A DNA stretch of 64,000 nucleotides from Apostichopus japonicus (lineage: Eukaryota > Echinodermata > Holothuroidea > Aspidochirotida > Stichopodidae): contig NC_092576.1 in NCBI RefSeq assembly GCF_037975245.1, positions 19,618,111 through 19,682,110 of the forward strand, given 5' to 3'. Positions 23,533 through 34,320 of this stretch are shown here, piece after piece; position 1 is the stretch's first letter, and each line of letters begins with the position of its first letter. The notes beneath the pieces were generated by a model, which did no database searches, was not told the origin of the DNA, and was given only the letters and a program-made list of their open reading frames with translations. The position numbers and the translations under genes were made by a program.

Positions 23533-24144
23533 GGTTCGTCCCACAAAGGAGTTAATCCTGCATTTTGGGATTGGTACCCAAACCATTTGAAAGGTCTGCT
23601 TTTGGTCCCAGACATGTTGGAACAGCATGATTTGTGGTCCCACATATTGGGTGTGATTCCACAAATTTAGTTTGAAACATGTTTTTTCTGGTCCCACAAA
23701 TGATGTTTCTCAGGTGTGTTTTTTTGGTCCCACAATTTGGTCTGGTCCCACAAATGATGTTTCTCAGGTGTGTTTTTTTGGTCCCACAATTTGGTCTGGT
23801 CCCACAAATGATGTTTCTCAGGTGTGTTTTTTTTGGTCCCACGATTTGGTCTGGTCCCACAAATGATGTTCTCAAGTGTGTTTTTTTGGTCCCACAATTT
23901 GGTCTGGTCCCACAAATGATGTTTCTCAGGTGTGTTTTTTTGGTCCCACAATTTGGTCTGGTCCCACAAATGATGTTTCTCATGTGTGTTTTTGTGGTCC
24001 CACATATTTGGACTGGTCCCACAAAGGTGTGTTTTTAAGGTCCCACACATAAGGTGTACATTCTGGTCCCACAAATCAGGTCCCACAATTGTTGATGCAA
24101 AACGTACCAAGTTACTGGTCCCAATATTATTGTGGAGGTGAGTA
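23533..24144 (+). repeat. GGTCCCACAA minisatellite with 54-bp unit
   Basis: The word GGTCCCACA recurs more than a dozen times. From 23690 to about 23985 it forms a 54-bp tandem unit (GGTCCCACAAATGATGTTTC, then TCAGGTGTGTTTTTTTGGTC, then CCACAATTTGGTCT) with about five and a half copies. The right end runs through TACCAAGTTACTGGTCCCAA (24104) to GGTGAGTA and then directly into the TATG array. Open frames across it on both strands are by-products of the repeat. Confidence 0.85.
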
Positions 24145-24478
24145 TGTATGTATGTATGTATGTATGTATGTATGTATGTATGTATGTATGTATGTATGTA
24201 TGTATGTATGTATGTATGTATGTATGTATGTATGTATGTATGTATGTATGTATGTATGTATGTATGTATGTATGTATGTATGTATGTATGTATGTATGTA
24301 TGTATGTATGTATGTATGTATGTATGTATGTATGTATGTATGTATGTATGTATGTATGTATGTATGTATGTATGTATGTATGTATGTATGTATGTATGTA
24401 TGTATGTATGTATGTATGTATGTGTGTATGTATGCGTGTATGTATGTATGTGTGCGTGTATGTATGTATGTATGTATA
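24142..24478. repeat. TATG microsatellite, about 80 units
   Basis: About 280 bp of pure TATG followed by an imperfect TGTG/GCGTG-containing end. It lies about 170 bp beyond the 3' end (donor side) of the domain 1 exon. Confidence 0.97.
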
Positions 24479-24646
24479 TGTGATCTTCCCGCAAGCAGGA
24501 ACTCGCGAAAGAAGCTATGGAGGCTTTTAGACTCGCAAGCTGACCGAAGCCAATCTCTCGGCACACATCCATTTAACGTCCATGTCGGGAAGTTGTTATT
24601 GAACAACACCCTTGCCAGACGACACACATTTGAAACTCATTCTTAC

Positions 24647-24952
24647 CATACAATTTCACTTCAATTGTGTAGTGCTCCACATCTGAACCTCTTACAATCC
24701 TAGCAGTAAACATTTGTTCATGTTTGAGTGTGACATTGTTTATTATCAGGGAACCATTTTGAAACATGTCATATTCTCCACTCTCATAACCTGGTCCTTG
24801 GTTTCGTGAATTCTCCACAAGAATAGTAGGACTTCTGTCATATACATCCTCTCCTACAAGCCATCCAACGACTCCAAACTCTCCAAAGTCACATGACACT
24901 AGACCCCTGGATCCCAGTCCCAGGTATAACTCCTTCTGATCACAATACTCAG
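24647..24952 (-). CDS. Gene 1 exon: Ig domain 1, V-like, lacking the second canonical Cys
   Basis: A 306-nt exon, phase 1 to phase 1, with acceptor TTCTAG (boundary 24952/24953) and donor GTAAGA (boundary 24646/24647). It encodes one Ig-like fold: EYC at the N terminus, LVSCDF as the B-strand Cys, VVGWLVG as the core Trp, NGSLIINNVTL as the E strand and YTIEVKLYG as the G strand. Where Ig domains normally have Y-x-C the protein reads HEQMFTARIV, so the F-strand Cys is missing; the early EYC Cys may be an alternative disulfide partner. NGS and NVT are possible N-glycosylation sites. The first intron, about 1.46 kb, separates it from the signal exon. A TATG microsatellite starts only about 170 bp from its donor. 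IgSF membership is clear from the motif order; the ligand is unknown. Confidence 0.85.
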
Positions 24953-26410
24953 CTAGAAGAAGTGAAAAATAGTAGTACTGGTAAGCATATTGAATACTAA
25001 CATTCAAAGAATAAAAAAAAATCACTAATTTAAAAAAAAAAAAATCCTCTCGTTTCTTAGCCAACTTGCTCAGTGGTTCCTTGCCGCATTTTCTTTAAGA
25101 ACCTGTAAAATAACACTGTACAGTACATATAAACGTTTGGTTTGTTGAATTCAACTGGTAAGGACAGTAATTGCACTAAATATTACATATCAAGTGAAAA
25201 GAAAACAAAAGAAAGGTTGCATGCACTTGACTGTAAAAAACAAATAATCAAATAGTGGCCCCAGGTAATTTAACCATGGTATTAAATTTATACAGAACTA
25301 TTTGTGGAGAATGCATAGTTCACAAGCTGTGGACATGTTTTATCATCAGTGATGTCAAAATAGTATAACCTCTACCACCATTATTTTATTTGCATATTCA
25401 CAAACTAATAAAGCTTGAGTTTTCCTTACGCAGGGTTCAAATCTTGTTTCCCAATATTTTTCCCTTTGAATTAACAGGCTGAATCTTTGGTGTCCAATAT
25501 AAACTATCATGTGATGCAGCATTGTTACAAATGCAGGAATCTTGTCTGTTTTGATCAGAAAATGTTATGAGTTAGTAGCATTGAAGTTTGACTTTTTGTA
25601 ACAGACATTGCGTAAAAAGCTATTCATATAGGCCTTCTGTCATTTTGTTGGAAATGGTTGTTTTCAAACACTGCAAAGATCAAGAGCCCATGGTAAATGT
25701 TGGATCAGGATTTGAGGATTTGCATGTGTGTAGTTCAAGCTATGAAGTTCAAACAGGCATATGCACATGCAGTAGTGAACTGTCGAATTTAGCTAGAGAC
25801 ACTGTAGGTACATGATTTTAGATGAGTTGGTTGTTGGAATCGCTGCAAGGTCAAAGCATGGAGCTACTACGGAGTTGGCAAGTAGGGAAGTACAAGGGTG
25901 GATGAAAGAGGGGGTAAAATTGGTTGAAAGGGCAGGGCAGGCAAAATGAGAGGGTGTGGGACGCTCCTGTCAAAGAAGCGAAGCTTAGGCAATGAGCCAT
26001 ATGCCCTATACATTCATGTAGAACATTCATGAAGTACAGGCAGTGATAAATACACATAGTAAAGTAAAGCTCTTCTGTCTTATCTTTGTTGCACGCACCT
26101 CTCCAGGGAAGTCGCCACAAGCCCCTTTCCTGCGAAGTCGCCACAAGCCTCATTTGCATGTGAAAAGTGAAGCGACTTTGCTGCGAAGTCGCTGCAACTG
26201 GTCGCAGCAAGGGCCTTTTTTTTTTTTACTAGTTTTACCCCAAGAGTAAAGAGAAAATTCTGGACTTTGTACAGTATTGTTACTAAACCTCCATTAACTT
26301 GGACATAAAAAGCAACTCTCAGCATGAACATACTTCTAGAAATGAAGACTGGGCTCATGTCATCCATAACTCATACTGGATGTTTTGAAAACAGGTATGT
26401 CAGTACTTAC
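24953..26410. other. First intron of gene 1
   Basis: Mostly AT-rich. Positions 26097-26215 carry GAAGTCGCCACAAG twice and a palindrome GCGACTT-TGCTGCG-AAGTCGC. A plus-strand frame at 25588-25815 has an acceptor-like TTTTGTAACAG before it but no supporting homology, so it is not annotated. Confidence 0.5.
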
Positions 26411-26471
26411 TTGTATTCACAAATAACAAAACGCCAAAAAATGTGGCGATCTTAAACCAGTTCTCTGCCAT
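26411..26471 (-). CDS. Gene 1 exon: start codon and signal peptide of IgSF protein
   Basis: The minus strand reads ATG at 26471 and encodes 20 residues beginning MAENWFKIATFFGVLLF and ending VNT, then one extra base before a strong donor GTAAGTAC. A short polar start followed by a hydrophobic run is a typical secretory signal peptide, so the product should enter the ER. The exon ends in phase 1, which matches the phase-1 start of the first Ig exon at 24952. Just upstream of the ATG the minus strand has a pyrimidine-rich tract ending in TTTACACAG (boundary at 26474/26475), so a non-coding 5'UTR exon probably lies further upstream. This ATG is chosen because it is the only one giving a signal peptide in frame with the Ig exons. 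Confidence 0.8.
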
Positions 26472-26474
26472 GTT

Positions 26475-27345
26475 CTGTGTAAATGAAGAAGAAAACATTT
26501 AAATCCTTACTTCATTTCTATGTGATGAGAATGACTGCGAAAGAGGAAGAAAATAAACATCATCTTGGGGCAGCTACTTTTAAATTGCGACATCTGCAAA
26601 CATCTTCCCTAAAACTGTTTTTACAAGCACCACACTTCACACTGTATACTGAAGAAATTCATACTCACAAGAATGCTTATGACTCAGTTGGTACAATATC
26701 TCTTCTATATACATAGTGTGATATCCTAATACTCATTTTATGCATGCAAATTAATGCAAATCAAGGAAACTAAGGTACTGTATGGATACATCTATTGTGT
26801 TTGTTACTGTATGTTGAATGTGAATATAGCCAGCATGTATAAACAAATAAAGTCAGTTTGAGACTGCATATCAAACTGTTCAATTCATTTCTACCTCACT
26901 GCATGTCGTTACATATTGGCGACAAGGATGGCGCAAATATGACAACCTATTACATGTTTACAAGAGCCTGGTGAACCTAATATTCCATGGAAGCAATGGA
27001 ACATTACATTTGAATACTTCTTACTTGCTGTACAGTAGGAGGAGAAATGTATTCGTCTGAGCATAAGAAAGTGTTGCTATGTACAGTGTTGTTCCGTTGA
27101 GGTTAACCTAGTAGTTCGATTAAAAACTGTCAGAGAACGTCTGAAATCATCTGAAAGTGTCCGGATCTTCTGGTTCTGTTCGAGCATCCAGTTAGAAAAC
27201 CTACTGTAGTACCTAGTATTCAAAGCCCAAAGTGTCCGAAACCGTCCGTGGTAAAGTTTACTAGCCTGAAAGTAACAAAAGAATGGAGTGTTTAGACTTA
27301 AGTCTACTAGACTAGAGCATTTGCGGTCACACGGCTGCGACAATT
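26475..27345. other. Upstream flank or 5' intron of gene 1
   Basis: No coding exon was found. If the acceptor next to the start codon is used, a 5'UTR exon should lie in or beyond this stretch. Confidence 0.4.
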
Positions 27346-27513
27346 CCTCAGCGTAATGGCAATGGTCTGTAAGGTTTACAAGTTTCACTGACAACACTCT
27401 GTGCAGAAATGTTTACTCACTATCATTTTCCTCAGCGTGATGGCAATGGTCTGTAAGGTTTACAAGTTCACTGACAAAACTCTGTACAGAAATGTTTAGT
27501 CACTATGTTACTA
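27346..27513. repeat. 84-bp tandem duplication
   Basis: CCTCAGCGT-ATGGCAATGG and the following bases through GTTTA-TCACTAT occur at 27346-27429 and again at 27430-27513 with only a few differences. Confidence 0.85.
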
Positions 27514-27959
27514 TTTTGAGACTTACAGCTAGCAAGGAACAATTTGATACTACATTATAATATCGCTAAAAATATTAAACAGTTTTGGTGTACAATGATC
27601 AATATTATTAGAAGCGTGCTAAGGTGGAATACTCCTATTAGAGAAATTGAAAGTGTAAGGCTTATTTTGATAGTTCTAAGAACAGTAAGCCTGGCCTTAC
27701 ACTGATAACATCGAACCGAACGTGAAACAGGAAATAATCTCCAAAGGCGGATATTTGATAATATAGATTTTTTTTTATTGATTCTGAATAAAAATGTAAC
27801 TTTGGATAATTAAAATGTACAAAATAAATATAACTACGGAGCCTACTGTTCTACGTCCGTAGGCTTTGGGTGATAAACCTTAACTCCCCGAGTCTTTAGG
27901 ACACAATTAAACCCCTCATTCCAAAATAATAAATTACGACGCAAGGCACAGGGCACACG

Positions 27960-28090
27960 CTCTGCCCTTGAACCCGATTGGTCTAAACTTACAGCTAACT
28001 CCCCACCCAACTCTTGATTGGTTGAGTGCCAACCTGATATGCAGATGAGCACATGCAACTGGGCACTCAACCAATTAAAACCAGTTTGGC
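27960..28090 (-). promoter_or_regulatory. Candidate gene 1 promoter with inverted CCAAT boxes
   Basis: Three CCAAT boxes occur within 100 bp (ATTGG at 27977 and 28017, CCAAT at 28071). Two lie in a 14-bp inverted repeat, ATTGGTTGAGTGCC at 28017-28030 facing GGCACTCAACCAAT at 28062-28075. The stretch is less AT-rich than its surroundings and lies about 1.5 kb upstream of the gene 1 start codon on the right strand. No TATA box or initiator can be assigned. It may equally be part of a repeat. Confidence 0.25.
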
Positions 28091-28246
28091 TGTCTTCCAA
28101 CCGCACAAACCGAATCATTTAAAGCAAAACATCTGTATACGCACATAATAGCGCGTCACACATAGCCCGCTACACCACAGAGCAAATCACCAAACGGGAG
28201 CCATGTGTAACGTCATAATAACAATAACAAACTAGAATACGTTTCA

Positions 28247-28370
28247 CAATAGTGCCATGGGTAGCATTTAGCTAACTGAAAACTTCTATCTAGACTTATT
28301 GTAGAGACCACATTACTTTCGTGATTTAGTGTGTCAGTCAATGGGGCTTTTAATGGGCATATGCTACCCT
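28247..28370. repeat. Dispersed repeat shared with 41881-41993
   Basis: TAGC-TTTAGC...GTGAAAACTTCTATCTAG, then ATTTAGTGTGT-AGTCAATG and GGGCTTTTAATGGGC-TATG are shared in the same order with 41881-41993. Confidence 0.8.
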
Positions 28371-30600
28371 AAGTTCAAAGTTCCATTCGTCAGGAAGGTG
28401 GTACAGTACCGTCTGGTCCATTTTGACATGAGACACGGACGAAGCGCTGTGCCTAAATTGAGATCTTAAAGGTTATTACAGAATAGTGTTCAAACGATTA
28501 ACCTCATCGGAATCGGAATCGGTACGAATATTGCTTAATCGGAACATAATCGGAATCGGTAAAAATTACGTGGAATACCAGTTATGTCATACCAATTATT
28601 CAAAAACATATGGACGGTGAAAATATCATTATTCAAAAACATATGGAAGTTGAAAATATCAACTGATGTATTAGGTTTGTTCTTTTACTACGAAATATTA
28701 AAATAAGACACCCTCTATACGTCTTTCACAGTGTATACTTTCATCAATTTACGCTGCCAGGGTCGCCGGTTTTGCTTCCCTCGTGGTTAGTGACTTCAAA
28801 TTTCTTGGCACAGTAAGCATAGCAGCAATACCAATTTCGCGAATTGAGGAATGTGCTTGACAGGGTCGGAAATAAGCGGGGCGATGGGCGATTCCCCCTC
28901 GCAAGTGCTTAAAAGCCCTCCAAAAGCACAATTACGAGTGCGAAAAAGAAATATAAGAAAATCGCCCTCGTTATATCAGGTGACTGTGTAAAATTAATTG
29001 TGACATGTGTTAGCTTTTGCTAGGAATTGCAGTTGCAGCGCGAATCGCGCAAACAGTTTTAGCATCCCGCATCAAATTTGAAGCAGTGCGGGAGAGTCGC
29101 GCACAATCACCGGGAAGTTCACGTGGCAAATTACGGCCTGCACGAAGCAATTTCACTACCAGCGAAAATAACCTAAAATCCTCACAAATCTCCGACCACA
29201 TGGTAGCCTTACTTCACACTAAGTCAACTGCATGGAAATCTAACCTTGTCATCTGTTAATTCGCTCTAGTTGTGTGGCAAATAAAAAAAATAAAACTATC
29301 CACGGAAACTGCAATCTTCGACCACATGTTACCCTAACAACCACACTAAGTCAATGGGAAATGTAGCCTAACCATCGGTTTGCCAAAAAAAAAAAAAAAA
29401 AAATGCGTAGCTTACTTTACAACTTTCAATTTGCTGGAAATTGGCATTTGTTTGGAATGTTATATTTTATATTGGAGTAGTTTCTAGTTGTTATTATTTC
29501 TTTACATCACCTGGTATTACATTTTAGAGTTATTTTAAACAAGTTACGATGGTACAATTTGCTTTTCAGTTTGATTGGCCTAAGCTTACATTTTCTAATT
29601 GAACCCGAATGGAGTTAAATAGGTAACAAATAGGTATGTTTAACTTCAAGTTCGTAACATTTCTATTTGTTCACAAACGGTATAATACTGAAAATAAGTT
29701 CAAAATAATGTCGGAATGAAGGCAATATGTCATTAAAATTTACACTTTGGTAAAGATTGAAGATGGATGGTTTGTCTGAGATACTTTTTGAGATGGATAT
29801 TTTGAGTAACTATTCTTAGCCTATTTCAAGCCATTAACAGGTGACATTCACGTCGAAGTGGTTAGGCCATTCGCTTAGCACAATGCTGACTAGATAGGAT
29901 GTCATATTTCCGTATTTTGGAAATTTAAAAAAAAAAAAATTCTTTCCGAGAAACTCCAGAGGTAATTTGGTACAAACAAAATGATACCTTAGAGCCTTGT
30001 GTAACAACGAAGCAAAAGGAAACAGGGAAAATCACAATAATAATTGTTTCTGTCAAACTTCATTGCCGATTTCGTATATATGGAATTGATGCATTTTTCA
30101 CTAAAAATCAACTTTAGGTTATAGACATTTGAGGGAGATATTTGATATAGATGACAGTTAAACTACCCAAAACAGGTTTCATTGTAGCGTGTTTCTCCTC
30201 ACTGCAGCATGCATTTAACCATCAAGTGCTGCAGGGAACGAAAAATTAGCAAAATGTCCAAAAATTCAGATATACCTTTTAATAGTTGGCATGATTCCAG
30301 AAATGACCAACTTTGTACTGAGTATGAAGTCACCTTGAGACCTTTCACCTTCTGCAAAGTAACAGGTGTCTAAATGAAAATAAGTCTTTGTGTGATTTCT
30401 TGAAATATTGAGTGTGGACATGTCCCATCAGTCACATTTGCTTTTGTCACAAGCCAACAGAATGATTTCAGCTGTTGTTGGGGGTATATCTATCTAGTAC
30501 TACTCAGGGCCTAATCTGGCATGAGCAGAGATACTTCAATTGTGTATAGGGTAATGTGCTAGACAACCTGAAACTTCTGTCCCATCAGTCACAGAATTAG

Positions 30601-30801
30601 GCTGCATGTGTGGTGTAATGCAAAATGGGGACAGCGAAACAGGAAGGAACGTTTGAAAGCAGAGGGGAAATATGATGCATACAAAAAAAAAACACAATCA
30701 GCATACCGCAAACAGTGGGCCCACAAGAAGAAGCAGGAGATGTCTTCACAACAGAAACAAGAGCGCCGAGAACGTGAACGAAAACGCAAATCAGAATACA
30801 G
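30601..30801 (+). CDS. Coding-like exon: strongly basic, putative DNA-binding region
   Basis: Between an acceptor-like AATTAG and a donor GTACAG the frame is open and encodes about 66 residues with a very high Arg/Lys content: WCNAKWGQRNRKERLKAEGK, then YDAYKKKTQSAYRKQWAHKK, a Gln-rich stretch, and RRERERKRKSEYR at the end. The layout (R-K-E-R-x-K-x-x-G-K-Y-x-x-Y-K-K-K followed by a basic helix) resembles the N-terminal region of a widespread invertebrate family of uncharacterised, probably transposon-derived proteins. That resemblance is from memory and untested. It sits between motif copies at 30578 and 30943 and so is the natural candidate to bind them. The rest of the protein is not found. 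Confidence 0.45.
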
Positions 30802-31092
30802 GTACAGTATATTTCTTCAAATTAATTTGTTAGACCATGTTATTGAAAGCAGCTTGTGTCACTGACATGATGAAGTGTTCATTGACCTGTGACGGTTATC
30901 CTGAATCAAGATTGTTATACATGTCAGATCGTTGGATTTCACTGTCCCATCAGTCACAGTATATGGTTCAGATAGTACAGCTTATATTGGACAGTTTGCA
31001 ATGCCTAAAAATATTAGTACAAGAATAGTGTCGTTCCATTCATACCTAATTTCCTAAAAAAGAAATGACATAACAACTATTATCATCTACAG

Positions 31093-31228
31093 CAGTGGCA
31101 TGCACAGAGGTTTGTGGAGAGGACTGGATCACTGCATACAGGGCCTTCTGTCCAAAATTTGAGGAATGCAATGTTCTTGGATCACAGAACAATGAGGTCG
31201 AGTTGATGGAACTGGTGGGTCTATCTGG
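31093..31228 (+). CDS. Coding-like exon: Cys-containing acidic peptide
   Basis: An acceptor CATCTACAG precedes 136 bases that are open in phase 1 and end at a donor-like GTAAAAG. The peptide is VACTEVCGEDWITAYRAFCP, then KFEECNVLG and NNEVELMELVGLSG. It has four Cys and protein-like composition. Its phase (1 in, 2 out) does not join directly to the basic exon, so if both belong to one gene an exon is missing or the structure is broken. I do not recognise the domain. Confidence 0.35.
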
Positions 31229-31779
31229 GTAAAAGAACCGGAAGCACTGCACAACACACTCTTGGTTGGCAGTATCACCACAGGAGTACCCGTCACACAA
31301 GTGAATTAGTACCCACAGAACCACTAGGCTGTAACTTCAATGATGTAAGGTCCAATCCAATCATTGGTAAGGCCAGGTGGATCCTTTTTATAGTATATGT
31401 ATACCCCTTTGCCTATTAGTGTTGGCTCTTTTCTCATGGGATATTGATCACTTTAGTATTTTGGGGAAAATGGAGAACATGGCTCAAAACAATTGTATTA
31501 GACTTTCACTATATGATGGCCAGATTGGACCCTAATCCACAGTTGAAAGTATCTCGGTACTTTTGTTGCCCAGGGTTAAGCTCAGCATATTGTCAAAAAC
31601 TCATGTGACTTAAATGACTTCATCAATGTTGTATAATTAGTATCCTGTTCATTATCAATGTTTGCATGTTTCAAGGCTCAGCTCGTTCTGTTGTTGTTAA
31701 TAAATAAAATGCAAGTTTCAAATGCATATGGATTGTGTTTCATTTTTCCAGTTGTCAGTACTTGATACACAGAAGTGGG

Positions 31780-32050
31780 ATGACATGAGTCCCATACATG
31801 GGTAACATACCTCACCAAATATGGGCCCAAACAGCTTTCCCAGTGAGGCCCCAACAAATCACACACCCATGACTCAGTCATATGGGGCTATATGAGACAG
31901 AAAGTGTGGAATCGAACAGGTTTTCCCATGGGCCTGTGTCTGTTCTACATATGCCAGTTGCTTCTATGGGATGCTCATATGGCAAACCAATGGGGGACCC
32001 ACACCCCCATGGGCCAACTCGAGTGGGCCCTACCTGTGATGACTATGGTT
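31780..32050. repeat. CATATGGG/ATGGGCCC-rich repeat
   Basis: Short words CCCATACATGGG, ATATGGGCCC, CATATGGGGC, CCCATGGGCC and CTCATATGGC recur in both orientations. The overlapping short open frames are by-products. Confidence 0.55.
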
Positions 32051-32901
32051 GGTTAGAGCCCAGATGACCCAAGTTTAATGCTAGTTGGCACCATATGTGG
32101 ATGCAAACTGAAGTTAGAGCAAAACAAAATTTGCCATAATTTTGGAGGAGATAGCGTCCCATCAGTCACAGAGCTTCTGTCCCATCAGTTACAAGGGAAA
32201 CGCAACTGTGTGAAATAGTTAATGCCAATATTCTCTCAATGGTGGTGCTCTGATATAGCTACATTAAGTAGCTACCAGGAGGGGTATATACCCAACTCAT
32301 TCTTTTTATTCTGAGATAGCGCTTACAAGTTAACTAAACGTACCTAAAAATGGTGGTCCTCAAATGTCCCATCAGTCACAGGGCTACTCTAAGTGCTCCC
32401 TATCAAAAAGGAACACACTTATGTGAACAGTTCTTCAATGATGGACCAACTGGGGGTTGCCCAAGTGAATGTTGCAATTTATAGCCTTCTGCCCCCTCCC
32501 ACTTCTCAACAATATAACTTTCTTTGTTGAACTTTTCTATCAAATGTCCCATCAGTCACGCTGGAATTCACTATATACGGGATATTTTCATCTCAAATAA
32601 TCGGAATCGGAATCAGTACGATTATGAAAAAAATAATCGGTAATCGTTATTTTCTGTTATGCATAATCGGTTGACACTACTATAGAAGGATACAGTTTAA
32701 CGAAATGTTGAAGCTGCACTATAAGATGATGAAATCAATTTCATCGCGAAAATTAAGCAATGCGATTTATTACTTTATTGATACTGTATACATACTGTAA
32801 CTACCTAAAGTCTGTGTAAATGACTCAATGGGTTTGAATATTAAATTCATAGGTAATGCAGTGATAAACATGTTAAAATACATTATCTAAACAAAAATAA
32901 T

Positions 32902-32985
32902 GTGACAGACGTATGCGTGACGGACGTACGTGACGGACGTAGAAACTACGTACAGGTAAGTCTGTCACAGCATTTGTGACAAGTG
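32902..32985. repeat. GTGACGGACGTA short tandem motif
   Basis: GTGACAGACGTAT, GTGACGGACGTAC and GTGACGGACGTAG are adjacent. They are followed by CTACGTAC in inverted orientation and GTCTGTCACAG with TTTGTGACAAG. The motif shares GTGAC/GTCAC with clusters A-E but is not a palindrome of the same form. Confidence 0.6.
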
Positions 32986-33119
32986 ATATAATTTGTAAAG
33001 AAAAGTATTCTCAGAAAACTGAAAATCCCTGCAACTGTCTCTGCTTGTAAATTGAATCTATGTATAGTATATAACTTTAGCAAATCCAAGACTATTTATT
33101 CCTCTGGAGATACACAGGC

Positions 33120-33679
33120 AACTAGAGCACCAATTGTGCAGAAGCTCATACTTTTTCGAGCTTAAAAATGTAGGGCCAACAAAACTATATATACGGCTCA
33201 CCAAATTTCAGGCCATTTTTCAGATTCCACCAATTTTGGGCCCATGAGGGATAACCCCCCCCCCCCGCCCTCCGTTGGCAGAATCCTGGCCACATCACTG
33301 GCTATAATTCTATTTTCCCACCTTAAATCCTATTTTACCCACTCTCTCAAACAATACCACTGACCCCTACCCTATTTAACTCCCCCTCTATCTGAGCAGA
33401 CATAACTTCACAAGCACTCCTTCCCAAAATTTTGGCTGGCTGCCTACATACCTCAGGCTCAAAGACTTCTAAGAATCGGCAAGTGCTGATTGGCTATAGG
33501 GCTCTCATGCTTACAGTTCAACAGTTAATAACAACTCCCAGTCCTGCTATAATGCCACTAACAGCCTCTACAGAGCTTAACCACGAATATAAACAAACAC
33601 TGCAGAGACTGGGAGACAAATTAAAGGAGATTTGGAAAAAAGTGAAGGCTCAGATTTTTTTAAACAATGGGGATTAATT
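33120..33679. other. Decayed repeat sequence without recognised gene
   Basis: Contains a C-run (33256-33267). The plus-strand frame 33432-33677 has a somewhat protein-like end (ELNHEYKQTLQRLGDKLKEI) but lacks splice support or homology I can name. Confidence 0.35.
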
Positions 33680-34320
33680 GTAATTAATTAACTTTTGACC
33701 AAAAATTATTAGGCATCACCTTATTCATACACAATCCAACAATCATCAGTTCAACTTTGAATATGATCCATCAAAATCTTGAGGAGATTGAGATATTTGA
33801 AAATATTACAAAGAATGACCCCCGATTACCACTGAATGACATTTGACCTCGATTTTCCGAACACCCCTCGTAACTCTCATCCCGAGGAACGTTGTGACCA
33901 AGTTTTATTATAACTGGCCATACACTGTACGAACAGGAGCAATTTGAAAATATAGGGCCGCGGCCCGGGCCACAAAAGACCTCTAGTTGATCTTTGATCT
34001 CAAATTCATGAACACCCTGAAGGTAAAACTTCCATGGTACTATTGTGACAAACCCTCAACATTGTACCATGGAATCTGTAGGAGAAGCATTTTGCGTATT
34101 TCAACAAAATGTCCCATTACGGCCCACAGGTGACCTTTGACCCCAAATTTCGGACCATCTCTGATGACCCTATACCAATGGTCTTTGTGTCCAAGTTTCA
34201 TGAAATTTCATCAAACACTGTGCGAGTGAGTGCGGTTTTACCAATTGTTGACGGATAGAGTGATAGACGCCGCACTGTAACAATAGCTCACACCAGCATG
34301 CTGGTATGAGCTAAAGATAG
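33680..34320 (+). repeat. Dispersed repeat ending CAGCATGCTGGTATGAGCTAAA
   Basis: AT-rich DNA with spaced TTTGACC words. A block at about 33950-34110 (TATAGGGCCGCGGCCCGGGC, then CACAAAAGACCTCTAGTTGA and ACATTGTACCATGGAATCTG) is shared with 49890-50025. The end carries a short inverted repeat, AGCTCACACCAGCATGCTGG facing TATGAGCT. Confidence 0.65.

Larger units (their letters stand above)
30421..32560 (+). repeat. Motif cluster C: TGTCCCATCAGTCACA
   Basis: Copies are at 30421-30436, 30578-30593, 30943-30958, 32155-32170 (first base C), 32178-32193 (one change), 32365-32380 and 32545-32560 (last base G). All are in one orientation. Spacings are 157, 365, 1212, 23, 187 and 180 bp. Sequence between copies is not shared. 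The form is TGTCCC-ATCA-GTCACA, an imperfect palindrome. They flank both coding-like exons of this element. Confidence 0.85.
28484..32679. mobile_element. 4.2-kb element with hAT-like ends
   Basis: The left end TAGTGTTCAAACGATTA (28484) and right end (reverse complement TAGTGTCAACCGATTA, ending 32679) are inverted and related to the ends of the element at 9354-10644. Repeated ATCGGAATCGG words sit next to both ends. Flanks TTACAGAA (28476-28483) and CTATAGAA (32680-32687) match at six of eight positions, consistent with an old 8-bp duplication. Inside are two coding-like plus-strand exons (30601-30801 and 31093-31228), a CATATGGG-rich repeat and the seven copies of motif cluster C. No hAT transposase catalytic or dimerisation domain was recognised. 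Confidence 0.72.

Noticed and set aside
23552-24038. 156- and 119-codon frames over the 54-bp minisatellite
   Set aside because: 54 is a multiple of three, so any stop-free unit stays open; both strands show it.
24573-24646. Extension of the Ig domain 1 frame past KLYG
   Set aside because: A strong GTAAGA donor in phase 1 ends the exon, matching all other gene 1 junctions.
25588-25815. Plus-strand frame after TTTTGTAACAG in intron 1
   Set aside because: Only an acceptor-like word supports it; no domain, partner exon or repeat evidence.
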